Origin: Odontesthes bonariensis
Lineage: Eukaryota > Chordata > Actinopteri > Atheriniformes > Atherinopsidae
Assembly (NCBI RefSeq): GCF_027942865.1
Contig: NC_134514.1
Span: forward strand, 16,725,965 to 16,789,964
Direction: 5' to 3'
Length of the DNA stretch: 64,000 nucleotides
Below are positions 1 to 10,100 of this stretch, one piece after another; positions within the stretch are counted from its first letter, which is position 1; the number at the start of each line of letters is the position of its first letter. The notes beneath the pieces were generated by a model that was given only the letters and a program-made list of their open reading frames with translations, searched no databases and was not told the DNA's origin. The position numbers and the translations under genes were made by a program.

Positions 1-203
1 AACAGACAGGGGAGACCGGAAACTAAATAGGGAGTGAGAGTGATTGGGGAGTGAGTGCAGCTGAGGGAAAAAACACAGGTGAAGTGAGTGAACTAATAAA
101 CAGAGTGCAGGGAAACTAAGGCATGACAAAAACTAAAGATGGACTGAAAACAAAAGCATAACCTAAACATGAAAACTAAAAACAAGAGTCTCTGGGCGTG
201 ACA
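1..203 (-). repeat. LTR-like dispersed repeat fragment
   Basis: A-rich, purine-rich DNA that ends at about 203 in GGGCGTGACA. Read on the minus strand it starts TGTCACGCCC, much like the starts and ends of the LTR-like repeats at 3734-4531 and from 5594. The left end lies outside the window, so neither a target-site duplication nor the full length can be checked. It is probably one end of an LTR or a nonautonomous element. Its class is inferred only from the resemblance of termini. Confidence 0.35.
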
Positions 204-1001
204 GGCTGGGTCTGTTCCCTATTTGAATGGAACTTCAGGTGGCACGTGCGCTGACTGGCGTTCTTTAAATGTTCAGCAACAATGTACTCTTGAAGTCCCA
301 CTCTGATAGTTCATGATCGTCTAACATCTCTTTTCTTGAAAATGGAATGATTTAAACTTTTTTTAGATTATTTAAAAAAAAACAAAAAAACTGTCATGTC
401 CTTATGGCCGCCTTCTGTTACAAATCACCTTGTGAACATTTTCATGTGGTCAGTTCATGTTGCCCTGTGATGGACTGAAGACCCAGGGTGCACCGTGCCT
501 CTCCCCACAGCTGGGAAAGGCTCCAGTCCCCTCTGTTCCCTCTGTGATTTTTGTCCTGTCTAAGCACTCACTGCCTTATTATTGTCACAAATTCCAACTA
601 GGATGCTTTACCAGTATGGAAAGAAAATTCCAGGCAACCCTTTCTTAACAAATAAGGGCAGGTTGAAGGACAAAAAAAAAAAAAATCAAAATTAAGGATA
701 AAAATATTTGCAAACAGCAGATTTAATTGTTTTGGTATGTTGTCTTAAGACCAGACCTTTGAATGATAATAGAATTCTGCATAATGGACAAAAAACAAAA
801 CAGTTAAGTTGCCCAAGGGTTAACTTGTGTATGTGACAATTTGTTAGACATTCACCTTTCCAAAACAGACTGTGGAAGATCAGGGTGCATATGTTTGTTG
901 TCCACAAAAGGGCAGTAAAGATGGATTATTGAGCTGCTGATAAGCAACAAGTAAAGCCAGCGTTCAAACCACCAGCAGATTCAAAAGCAAAGATTGCCAA
1001 C
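204..1001. other. intergenic, no gene seen
   Basis: AT-rich sequence with short A and T runs. The short reading frames here have no recognisable protein similarity and no splice-flanked structure. The last 8 bases (994-1001, TTGCCAAC) are the left target-site duplication of the hAT-like element that follows. Confidence 0.6.
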
Positions 1002-2613
1002 TAGTGATGCGCGGGCCGGCCCGAGCCCGGCGGGACCCTCGGGCTAGCCCGCGGGACGGGTGGGGTCGGGCCATTATTTTCTTAGAATCCACGGGTTGCG
1101 GTCGGGTTGGGTCGGGTCAGATCACAGACAGTTATCATAATTACACCGTTAAAATCACACCTACGCACATCCGAGACAGCAGAATGCCAATTGACAGCGT
1201 CTGCACTTGTGTGCTTGCTCTCTCTCCCCCTGCGCACGGCACCAATGCTGAAGACCACAGAATGCAAGCAAACAGGCAGCCTACTCACGTGAAGCTCTCT
1301 CTCTCTAAATTCATATGACATGCACAGAGCTTGGGTGTCTGATGTGGCAATGAAAAGTGGAATTACAACCAGAATCGTCCGATGGAAGTGCTGCGGTCAA
1401 GACTTTAGAGTAGCAACTGTATTGGTGCAAGGGAAATTAAGGGTGAATGCGCGCAGCTTTTGGCAGCCTAGGCGTCCACTATTCCGGCACGTCAACGTAA
1501 CTCGCCGGATTGGATGCCTAGTTGTCGCCGTGTTGCTACTACAGTGGGTGTGTGGGGCGTGTAGAATGGCTCCGGGGGAAAGTAAATAACTTGTGATTTT
1601 AACCAACCGAAGTTTCTCCCTCTAAAAATTTGAGTTTTGGAGGGAAATTAATGTGTATAAATCGTCAGCAATGGAACATTATTTCATATTGTACCATGGA
1701 TCCGGATCTGCGAGCGAGGAGAGCTGCTGTGCTGCTGCTGCTGCGACACAGGAGAACACATGATCTACTGTCATTGGGTAACGCACTCCGTCTGCCGTGG
1801 CAAATTTGCATGAAGTTCGGCCGAGCCCAACTTTTTGACGTGCCGCAGGTCCGCCGCTCGCCGTGCCGGAATCCCAGCATGCTTTGCGAGCACGGCGACA
1901 ACGATCGGCCGGATTTCATTGAAAATGAATTGAATGCGTTGGATACGGCTTGACGTGTATAGTGGACGCCTACCGTTTCGCAAAGCATGCTGAGATTCCG
2001 GCACGGCGAGCGGCGGACCTGCGGCACGTCAAAAAGTTGGGCTCGGCCGAACTTTAAGCAAATTTGCCACGGCAGACGGAGTGCGTTATCCAATGAAAGT
2101 AGATCATGTGTTCTCCTGTGTTAGCAGCAGCAGCAGCGCAGCAGCTCTCCTCGCTCGCAGATCCGGATCCATGGTACAATATGAAATAATGTTCCATTGC
2201 TGACGATTTATACACATTCATTTCCCTCCAAAACTCAAATTTTTAGAGGGAGAAACTTCGGTTGGTTAAAATCACAAGTTATTTACTTTCCCCCGGAGCC
2301 ATTCTACACGCCCCACACACCCACTGTAGTAGCAACACGGCGACAACTAGGCATCCAATCCGGCGAGTTACGTTGACGTGCCGGAATAGTGGACGCCTAG
2401 CCTAAGACATTACGCACCCCCTTGCGCGGCCGCAGACAGTTCATTTGTGTTTAATAGGCCTACATAAATAAATACTTATTCATTTAATTTTTTATTTTAA
2501 AGCGGGTCGGGTTAAAAATCATTGTGTAATCTTTCGGGTCGGGCGGGCTGGGTTGGCTGCGTGATGGGTCGGGTTGGGGCGGGCCGTAAAAATCATCGGC
2601 CCGCGCAACACTA
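1002..2613. mobile_element. hAT-like nonautonomous DNA transposon with internal palindrome
   Basis: The element is bounded by an exact 8-bp direct repeat, TTGCCAAC, at 994-1001 and 2614-2621. Its terminal inverted repeats are TAGTGATGCGCGGGCC on the left and, read in reverse complement, TAGTGTTGCGCGGGCC on the right. An 8-bp target duplication with a TAGTG/CAGTG-type end is the hallmark of the hAT superfamily. No transposase frame is present, so the 1612-bp copy is nonautonomous. GC-rich, GGGTCGGG-like subterminal sequence lies at both ends (about 1010-1120 and 2500-2600). The interior is dominated by an inverted repeat of about 420 bp per arm, listed separately. The superfamily call rests on ends and duplication only. 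Confidence 0.8.
1468..2400. repeat. large inverted repeat (about 420-bp arms) inside the hAT-like element
   Basis: Positions 1468-1888 are repeated in reverse complement at 1979-2400, with a loop of about 90 bp. Landmarks pair across the whole length: CTAGGCGTCC at the outer end, the CCATGGATCCGGATC segment near 1696 with its mirror near 2160, and GCATGCTTTGCG at the inner end. Mismatches and small indels are few. Both arms contain a run of CTG/CAG triplets. Reading frames across the arms mirror each other and are not genes. A transcript through this stretch would fold into a long hairpin. Confidence 0.85.
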
Positions 2614-2621
2614 TTGCCAAC

Positions 2622-3121
2622 ACACCTTCTGTGTTTTGTAAGTAATTTTAATTCGAGATTCACACTGAATAAGACAAAATTGCTCGGCATCAAATAACTG
2701 CTATTTAGCACGTAAAATGACTCTACCACTCTGATCGGCCCCTTAAACTATCAAACCTGAGATGACTTTTGATTCAGCATTTAGATCAGTTAGATCTGGC
2801 TCAGATGAAAAAGCACAATGCTCAGATTGGTCAGTTCTCGACTAGATTATACCACAGATGGTATATACTCTTTGAAAAAAATATTTCTTTACTTCTGTAG
2901 TAGTGAGTGCAAAAAGTCCTATTTTGTCAAGAGCTAATATTGGGGTTTGTGAAATGGACCTGATATAAAGTGCTCTTTATGCCAAGAAAGCAATGAAACA
3001 GGCCTATGTTGTTAGCAAGCCACACAACTGCACAAACAATTCAAATAACAATATGGACCAAGTTTTAAAGGATACATTAAACTATGTCAATTTGGATAAG
3101 TTCAAAGGGGGGCAATATTTT
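2622..3121. other. intergenic, no gene seen
   Basis: AT-rich sequence between the hAT-like element and the LINE fragment. I see no coding exon, RNA gene or clear repeat. Confidence 0.55.
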
Positions 3122-3138
3122 CCCGGAAGCAACAGTAT

Positions 3139-3705
3139 TTTATTTTATTTTTAAATGTAACAATACATCAAATACAGACATTGAAAATGTGGGGTACAGT
3201 GCAACAACTAACCAAAAGAGGAAAAAAAATTATAAGTTGCCATTAAATCAATAGTCCTTTCGGCATTTCAGCTGTTCATTCCTTCTAAAGAGTTAAAATA
3301 AAATTTGAGTTCGTTTTTGAAAGCAACAAAAGATGGTTTCCTCCCTCGCCATTTACATTTATGAATATGGTATTTTCCCAAGATTATAAAAAGATTTAAA
3401 ATAAAGACATACAGTACACAAAAATCATCTCTTTCAAAGAAAAGTAAAATATCTTTCATACTTAAAGAAACATGACAAGACCATATCTCACAACACAGAC
3501 GCTCAACCTCAATCCAAAAAAAATCTTGAGTAAAAACATTCGTAAAATAATAGACTCAGACGTAATTCCACAGAAATCTGGCAGATCAATTTTGAATCTT
3601 TGTAAAAGTGTGTTTGTGGGGTAAATTAAATGTAATATTTTAAATGAAACTTCCTTGACTTTATTATTTAGTACATATTTATTAAGGCCAGGCCAAATCT
3701 TATCC
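3139..3705 (-). mobile_element. 5'-truncated LINE fragment (L1/Tx1-like ORF2 3' end)
   Basis: The fragment is flanked by a 17-bp direct repeat, CCCGGAAGCAACAGTAT, at 3122-3138 and 3706-3722. This is the target-site duplication of a target-primed insertion. On the minus strand the open stretch from about 3705 down to 3462 reads IWPGLNKYVLNN...FKILHLIYPTN, which resembles the late ORF2 region of L1/Tx1-type elements just before their zinc-knuckle end. The minus-strand 3' end is A-rich (TAAAATAAA), as expected for a LINE tail. Only the last 570 bp or so survive. The family is inferred from a short match; the insertion itself is well supported. Confidence 0.7.
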
Positions 3706-3733
3706 CCCGGAAGCAACAGTATGGAGGACAAAC

Positions 3734-4361
3734 TGTCACACCACGGTGTGGTCAAGTGGGTTTTTTGTCTCGTCTCCATGTCATGTTTTGTCACTTCCTG
3801 TGTCCCAGTCCGATTGTCTTATGAATTATTCTGCCTGTTCCCTGTTAACCCTGTGTGTATAAGAGTCTGCGTCTCCCCTTGTCTTGTAGCCTGACTACGT
3901 CATACTCACGATTCTAGTCAGAATGTGAGTCAGAGCCAGACCGAACTTCCCGACCAAAAATGTTATGGGCGGGGCTGGCACCCAGACTACTTGTCTTGTG
4001 CCAGTGTGTTGTATCTGTTAGTCTCATGTTCATCACTCTCGCCTTTTCCAAGCCTGTTCATAGTCAAGTTCCAAGATTAACTTTTGTTGTTTCCTCACCA
4101 AGAGAGATTTTTTGTTCCTGTTAAATTTGACAAGATAGTCGTGTTAAAGTACTAGTTTAAGTTTCTTTTCATAACAGTCTTGTTTTTTCCTCCCAGTTGG
4201 AGTGAGTTTTGTTTAATAAATTTTCATAGTATAGTGATTTTTTTTAGGAGAGGTAATTTGTTTTTCCTCCGTAGGAGTGATATTTAGTTAAAGTTCAATT
4301 TTGATAGTCCTTTTGTTTGTTCCACCGTATAGTGGAGTGATTTTGATTTTGTTCAATTTTA

Positions 4362-4401
<40 letters not shown>

Positions 4402-4531
4402 TAATAATTTCATAATAATAATAGCCTATTTTGTTTCTCTCTGGACAGACTTGAGAACTTCTGCTCCTAAAATAAAAGCTTTTGGATACATCATCTCCTG
4501 CTCCTGCGTCCTCTATTCTCTGGGCCTGACA
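3734..4531 (+). mobile_element. solo LTR (endogenous retroelement)
   Basis: The 798-bp unit begins TGTCACACC and ends GGGCCTGACA, so it has the TG...CA ends of a long terminal repeat. It is flanked by a 5-bp direct repeat, CAAAC, at 3729-3733 and 532-536 of the same 4-kb block (4532-4536). Inside are a TATA-like GTGTATAAGAG near 3856 and AATAAA hexamers near 4215 and 4470, which fit a promoter-plus-polyadenylation LTR on the + strand. No internal retroelement genes follow, so this is what recombination between two LTRs leaves behind. An AT microsatellite has expanded inside it at about 4361-4402. Gypsy or ERV origin cannot be decided. Confidence 0.6.
4361..4402. repeat. (TA)n microsatellite
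   Basis: An almost pure TA run of about 40 bp, lying inside the solo LTR. Confidence 0.9.
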
Positions 4532-4536
4532 CAAAC

Positions 4537-5593
4537 ATGTGTCCGGGACAAAATTAAACCATCTTCATCTCATAAAATCATTTCTGAGCCTTCATATTGT
4601 CTCTGCTATTTTTCGACTCTGTCACTGGGGAAACTGAGGGACTGACTGCTCCGAGTCCAGATTAATTTCCTTTTTCACAGGAACGTCTGTATTTACTAAA
4701 TGAAATCATTTCATAGATTAATGACACCTTTGGGACCCGTGACCCAGAATGCAACTTTCACACGATTATTTTCCCCAGACCAAACACGAGCTGGCTCCCA
4801 CACTTGTAATTCATCCTGCTTAATTTCCTTCCTCCTCTTTATTGCATTGTTCCTAACTATTTTCATATCTTTATTCTACATTTATAGTGATTGAAGCAAA
4901 GCAGATGTGCCTGTCTGTTAATGTTCACTTTCAATGGAGCTTTAGGAAAGTTCAAACAGTCTAAAAAATAAATGTATCAGCTTGGAGAAGCTATAAAGCT
5001 GTAAAACAATAATATTTCTAATTTTAACAAAATATTTACTGACAAATGGTCAAATGCTAATCTTCTTTAGTGATCTCTTTATTTACTTATCAGTCTACAA
5101 AGCATTCTTGAATGAATGATATGTCTTTACATAAGGCAAGCAGACATTTTTCATTCAGTTATGCAGTTATCTAAACAGGCCAATTACAGTGATGACATGC
5201 ATTGATTGCACGGTCCTCATAAAAGTATCCCAATGCTTATTTTTTATTTTTCCAGACTGCTCTCCTGTGTTTATATGTATTACAGTAGTGTACAGGCCAC
5301 TGAGTCAAGATTCCCATTTCCCTGATACTTTGATGCTCAGTGATGGGCAGCCAGGGGCTTGGAATCGTAGCGACAATCAGTCGTAAGGCTGGACACATGA
5401 TTAATTGGGCAAGTTATATGATTAGTGTCTCTGTTATCAATTATTCCACTAAAAGTTGCACTGTCAAAGCAATGCAAAGGACCCAGAATTTCAATTTGGC
5501 TTTCAGTTCTCAAAGTGAATGAGAGGTTAGACTGTTGCTGCCCTTAACACATATGTGTGAATTCAGCATGAGTGCTGACAAAAGAGCAGGGAT
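4537..5593. other. intergenic, no gene seen
   Basis: AT-rich DNA with no recognisable exon or intact repeat. The short reading frames around 4700-5520 show no known domain. Confidence 0.55.
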
Positions 5594-6150
5594 TGTCATG
5601 ATGCGGGGGTTGTGGAGTTGGACCCAAATGCAGACAATGTCAGAGGAGGTGAGTTGATATGAAGATTTAATGAAAAGTAATGGTAATGCAAAAATCCAAG
5701 GAACACAGGAACTAAACCAAGTGTAGACTAGGGAATGTAAAGAACTAGATAGTGGTGATAACGGGAAGTAAGACGAGGATCCGGCAAGGAGTGGTGGAAC
5801 TAGAATGACATATATACTGGGGAGGTTGATTACTGAACAAGGAACCGGTGGCTAATTACTGACAGGACACAGGTTTGAGTGAAGAGGGCAGAGGGCAGGA
5901 GACAGAGTGAGGAGAGAGAGAGATGGCACAGGGAAAACATACCAGAATAATTACGGAGAAATAATCTAACTAACACAAAGAACACACAAGGAGTAATTAA
6001 ACAAAACTGAATATCAGGAAAAAACAAAGCTAAGGTGAAACAAAAACTGATCTAATAAAGAAAAAACTAACAGCACTGAACAAAAATAGAACCAATAACT
6101 AGGTTCAAAAACACCACTAAAAACACCCAGATCCTGAGAGGAATGTCCAG
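5594..6150 (-). repeat. LTR-like dispersed repeat, minus orientation
   Basis: The left end reads TGTCATGATGCGGGGG, followed by GGACCCAAATGCAGAC, a combination I recognise from abundant teleost dispersed repeats. The interior is A-rich (many AAACTAA-like words) and resembles 1-203. Read on the minus strand the unit would end in ...CATGACA, like the solo LTR at 3734-4531. I could not find the other boundary or a target-site duplication, so the right end is approximate and the class uncertain. Confidence 0.4.
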
Positions 6151-6889
6151 TTTCAAACTCTGCTTAATTTAATGGCCGCCTATGCAGTGGTAGTTGGGTT
6201 TATTAATCTATTTTGGACTACAGTAGTGAACCAACCAAACAAAGACTAAAAATGTTATTGCAGTACTCCATTCTTAGTGAATTGATATGAGGTAAATAAA
6301 AGCTCAGATGAACAAAAACACAAGAAATATTATATCATGTCATTATTCAATTAACAGAAACTAAGCCAAAATACAGAAGCCCTTTGTGAAAAAATAAAGT
6401 ACACACCATTCATTATTCATTAACATGCATTTCTAACAGCATGACATCTACTTAATACAAAGAATATGAAGTTCAATGGAAAATCTCAGCTTTTCTTTTG
6501 GATATGGGGAAGTCTCAAAGGCACCTTATGCTGATATTAACTCCTAAACAATGATTTGAAAAGGCATTGAATGTGTGTTTCATCAGATGAGAAATGCTGT
6601 ACCACGGATCCTTGAATGATTCTTTGGGACAGGGCGATAATCATCAACATGAATAGATTTCCGGTCCCCGGGAGACGAACTACATCCGACTCATATGGAA
6701 ATAAACTTTTCAAATATAAATATATCAAGGAAGCATACAGGCAGCATTCATACGTGATTACGTCATAGACTAGGCCTTTTATAGGTTTTGTTGCACGTAA
6801 TTTCCTTATTAGATTATAGGCAATGAGTGAAATACTTCCTGTGACTTGACTGGCACGCTCATTAAGTTGTTTATACTTATTATGGACAA
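6151..6889. other. intergenic, no gene seen
   Basis: AT-rich sequence without recognisable coding or repeat structure. Confidence 0.5.
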
Positions 6890-6902
6890 GAAAATGCCAA
6901 AT

Positions 6903-7179
6903 GTTTGAATGTATCTCCCTGTGTATGCGTGGGTTCTCTCCTACTCCGGCTTCCTATCACTGTCCAAAAACATGCATGCTAGATTAATTAGTGTCTCTAA
7001 AATTGTCCCTAGGAGTGAGTGTGAGCACGTGTGGTCGTTTGTCTCGTTTGTCTCTGTGTGGCCCTGCGATGAACTGGCGGCCTGTCCAAGGTGTATCCTG
7101 CCTGATGACCGCTGGGATAGGCTCCAGCCCCCCCGCGACCCGACCGACGGATTAAGCGGGTATAGAAAATGGATGGATG
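6903..7179 (+). mobile_element. 5'-truncated L2-like LINE 3' end
   Basis: This 277-bp insertion is bounded by a 13-bp direct repeat, GAAAATGCCAAAT, at 6890-6902 and 7180-7192. Its sequence is the very common fish LINE tail. The translated motif DELAACPRC...DRWDRLQPPRDP is the C-terminal end of an L2/CR1-type ORF2, followed by GATTAAGCGGGTATAGAAAATGG and a short (ATGG)n tail. The rest of the element is absent. Confidence 0.8.
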
Positions 7180-7192
7180 GAAAATGCCAAAT

Positions 7193-10100
7193 ATTGTCAG
7201 GAAAATGAGGCGATGTGAATATGTGAAGGTTATTTGTCTTAGTTATTCACGGGTTACTTTACTTTCATTACTTTATCGTAGATTAAAATGCTTGCTGTGA
7301 GTAGAGTTATGTTTATCAGATTTTTTTTTTGAAGGCACCAAAAAGACATAAAGACATATTCAAGTTTATAAAATACAGTGACAATAATGTGACATGTGTT
7401 GTGTTTCGCACAGGATTTGGAGTGACGGCACCATCGGTTTCTGGGCCTTTATACCCAGTCTATACTTTCTTTCACGGAACTCCCCCTAAGATAAGATAAT
7501 AGCAATGTCCACTCATCATTGACAGCACTGGAATCTCACCTATCACCGTCAACAGATTTTAATCTCATCATACTTTTATAACTAAAACTAACACAATCAA
7601 GAGGATTATCACACATGTACAAGGCCATCATACCACAAAGACAGCGTTAAACACTGTGTTAACGAGAAATAAAATGTAGGAAAACTTCCACAACAGCCCA
7701 TGTGTTTTCAATCTGCTGGAAGGCATGTGATTCATATGAGTTCAAGCTAATTCAGGAACTCATAGATTGTAGGAAGCTGAAGGCGACAGCTGTGGGCAGA
7801 CATTCTTGTAGTAACGTAATGGAAACATGGTTTTCAGTCGTGTGTATTTAGGGCATGATGTGTGTAATAAACAAACTGTTCTTTCATTGCCAACACCCAC
7901 GCACCAGACGTCAACGCACATCTCTAACCACTGGTGGGTTGTTACCCCATGTGGACAGGATCCTTTTTGGCGACAGTAAAGTGGGCAACATCATTTCCAG
8001 TCTGTAAAATCTCACAAGATGGATTTCAATAAAAAATGTTCATGTTTCTAATTGTTATGATTATATAAAATCAAGATGAATTCACATAATCTCGTAAAAA
8101 CGTTCCATATGGGGAAAGTAAAATGCATTTTCTAAATGTTTGCAGCTCGAGTGTCTGAACCTTATAAAACCACTCAATACATTTTTGGTAGCATTTTATC
8201 CAGAGAAAATTTGTTGGATCAGCTGCCACAGTCGATGCTGGTACTCTGTGTCACAACTTTACAGAAACTGATACTTATTCTGAATATTTCTTCAACTGAA
8301 ATGCCATTTTTCTTCCACAGGAATTTATTTACAAAAGACATAATTGTATTCAAGAAAGGAAATTACATGACACATGCTGTTTTTTCCATAAATTTACTTT
8401 AACAATAGCAATTATTAGGAGAAAAAATAAACAACAATTCAGTCTCTGGCATGTTGAAATGCAGTAAATCTTCTCTATTCTGACGTCTAGGCAAGAATAC
8501 AATATGAAAAACAGCTAAAGCTAGTGTGGCGGAAATTTTTAGTAAGGCACAGAGTCAGTTATTTTCTGAGGAGATAAGATGCTTTTAATAATATCTTGCA
8601 AGAGAGAACAACACAGTACAGAGTACAGAGCTGCTCTGACCACTGAGACAAAGACAATTCAGTTATAATGCAGATTGTTGCGTCATCGCTCCTTTGATAT
8701 AGTTGAGCGTTCTTATCTACTTTTCCTCCGTAACTACAGCCAAGGCTACACTGACACTGCTCCAAGTACCATCTTCCCTGCTATCCTCCTTAAAGTGCAG
8801 CTGTCTGATTCTCTATCTATTCTAACAAGCAAAAAGACTGGATTTGAGAGAAAACAGGACAGGGTGGTATCCTTGCAGGAGGTTATTATAGGTTATACAC
8901 AGTAACACTCAATACAATGCATATAAGAACTAATTTTCCTTTACACTAGACTTGATATTTATAAGACTTTCCAGTTATAACTGTAAGTCAGGTAGAACAT
9001 AACATTCTTGTAATGATAGCTAAATTAAAATCAATGTTGTTGGCTACTCTAACATATTGAACTGCAAATCTACCAGAATTTGTGCATCAGCATGAAGCTT
9101 CAACACATAAGATTTTGCTTATGGTAGTAATAGCAGAGAGGAAACTTTTTTATATTTTCTGTATTCACTTCTGTTGTTTAATAATGAAGTTTGTGTACAT
9201 CTCCAACTCTTTTAGTTCATCATAGCTCGTGCTCTTTATCTATCACCTCAGTAATAGTCTGAAAAGAAGGAGTGACAGTCAGGTACAGTGCTCTTTCAGT
9301 GTGTAGTGTGTGTTCCTTGCATATTGCTCACAGTCTGAACAGATGCTAATAAAATACAGGAAGTCCACTGAGAACGCTATGGTGCACCATAGCCTGAAAG
9401 TAAATGAAATTAAACCATTGTGTTTTCATGGTCTACGTCAATCTTGGTTTTGTTACCCATCTAAAAGTGTTGTAGAGGTCTTAATCTACTGAATCTGATA
9501 TTGTTTTTATATTTTATTCTGCTAGAAATCTGCTTTTTGAAAACAATCTCACTACCTATCTTATTTACTCATGGAGAGGAATCCAAGGAAGGCTTCACAG
9601 CTCAGATAACATGAGGATGCAAGGATCCTACTGACCACATTAATCTTTGCTGAATGTTATACTGGAAATCTGAAGTTGCATTACCTTTTATAACATTTCC
9701 AATTATGTGGTGAGTTTTGTTGAATTCGATTCATGAATTTTCACGACACCTTTCCCCTATCTCCTCTGCTCTCCAACTCTCTGTGCATCAACAAACTTGT
9801 GTCACAGGGAGAAAAAAAACAATTGATGCCAGTCCAGCAGAGCTTCACTTAATGAGCAGTTCAGAAGACACGTACAGTACAACAGAAAAAAAAGGTGCTC
9901 TCAGTAACTATAAGCTTGGCTTTCCCCGGAGAATTCACCCCTGCTTCTCCAGAGAGCATTCTGACCGATACCCACTGCAGGTATGATACTAACTACTTAC
10001 AAATACTCCACCCAACCCCACCTCCAAAAACCTGAACTATGCTTCTCCCACCATATATTGATAGCAATATCATGCCTTGATTCTACAGAAGTTTTTGAAT

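Noticed and set aside
1630..2093. Overlapping reading frames of 107 and 142 codons on opposite strands
   Set aside because: They are mirror images created by the inverted repeat of the hAT-like element, with the same peptide read on both strands.
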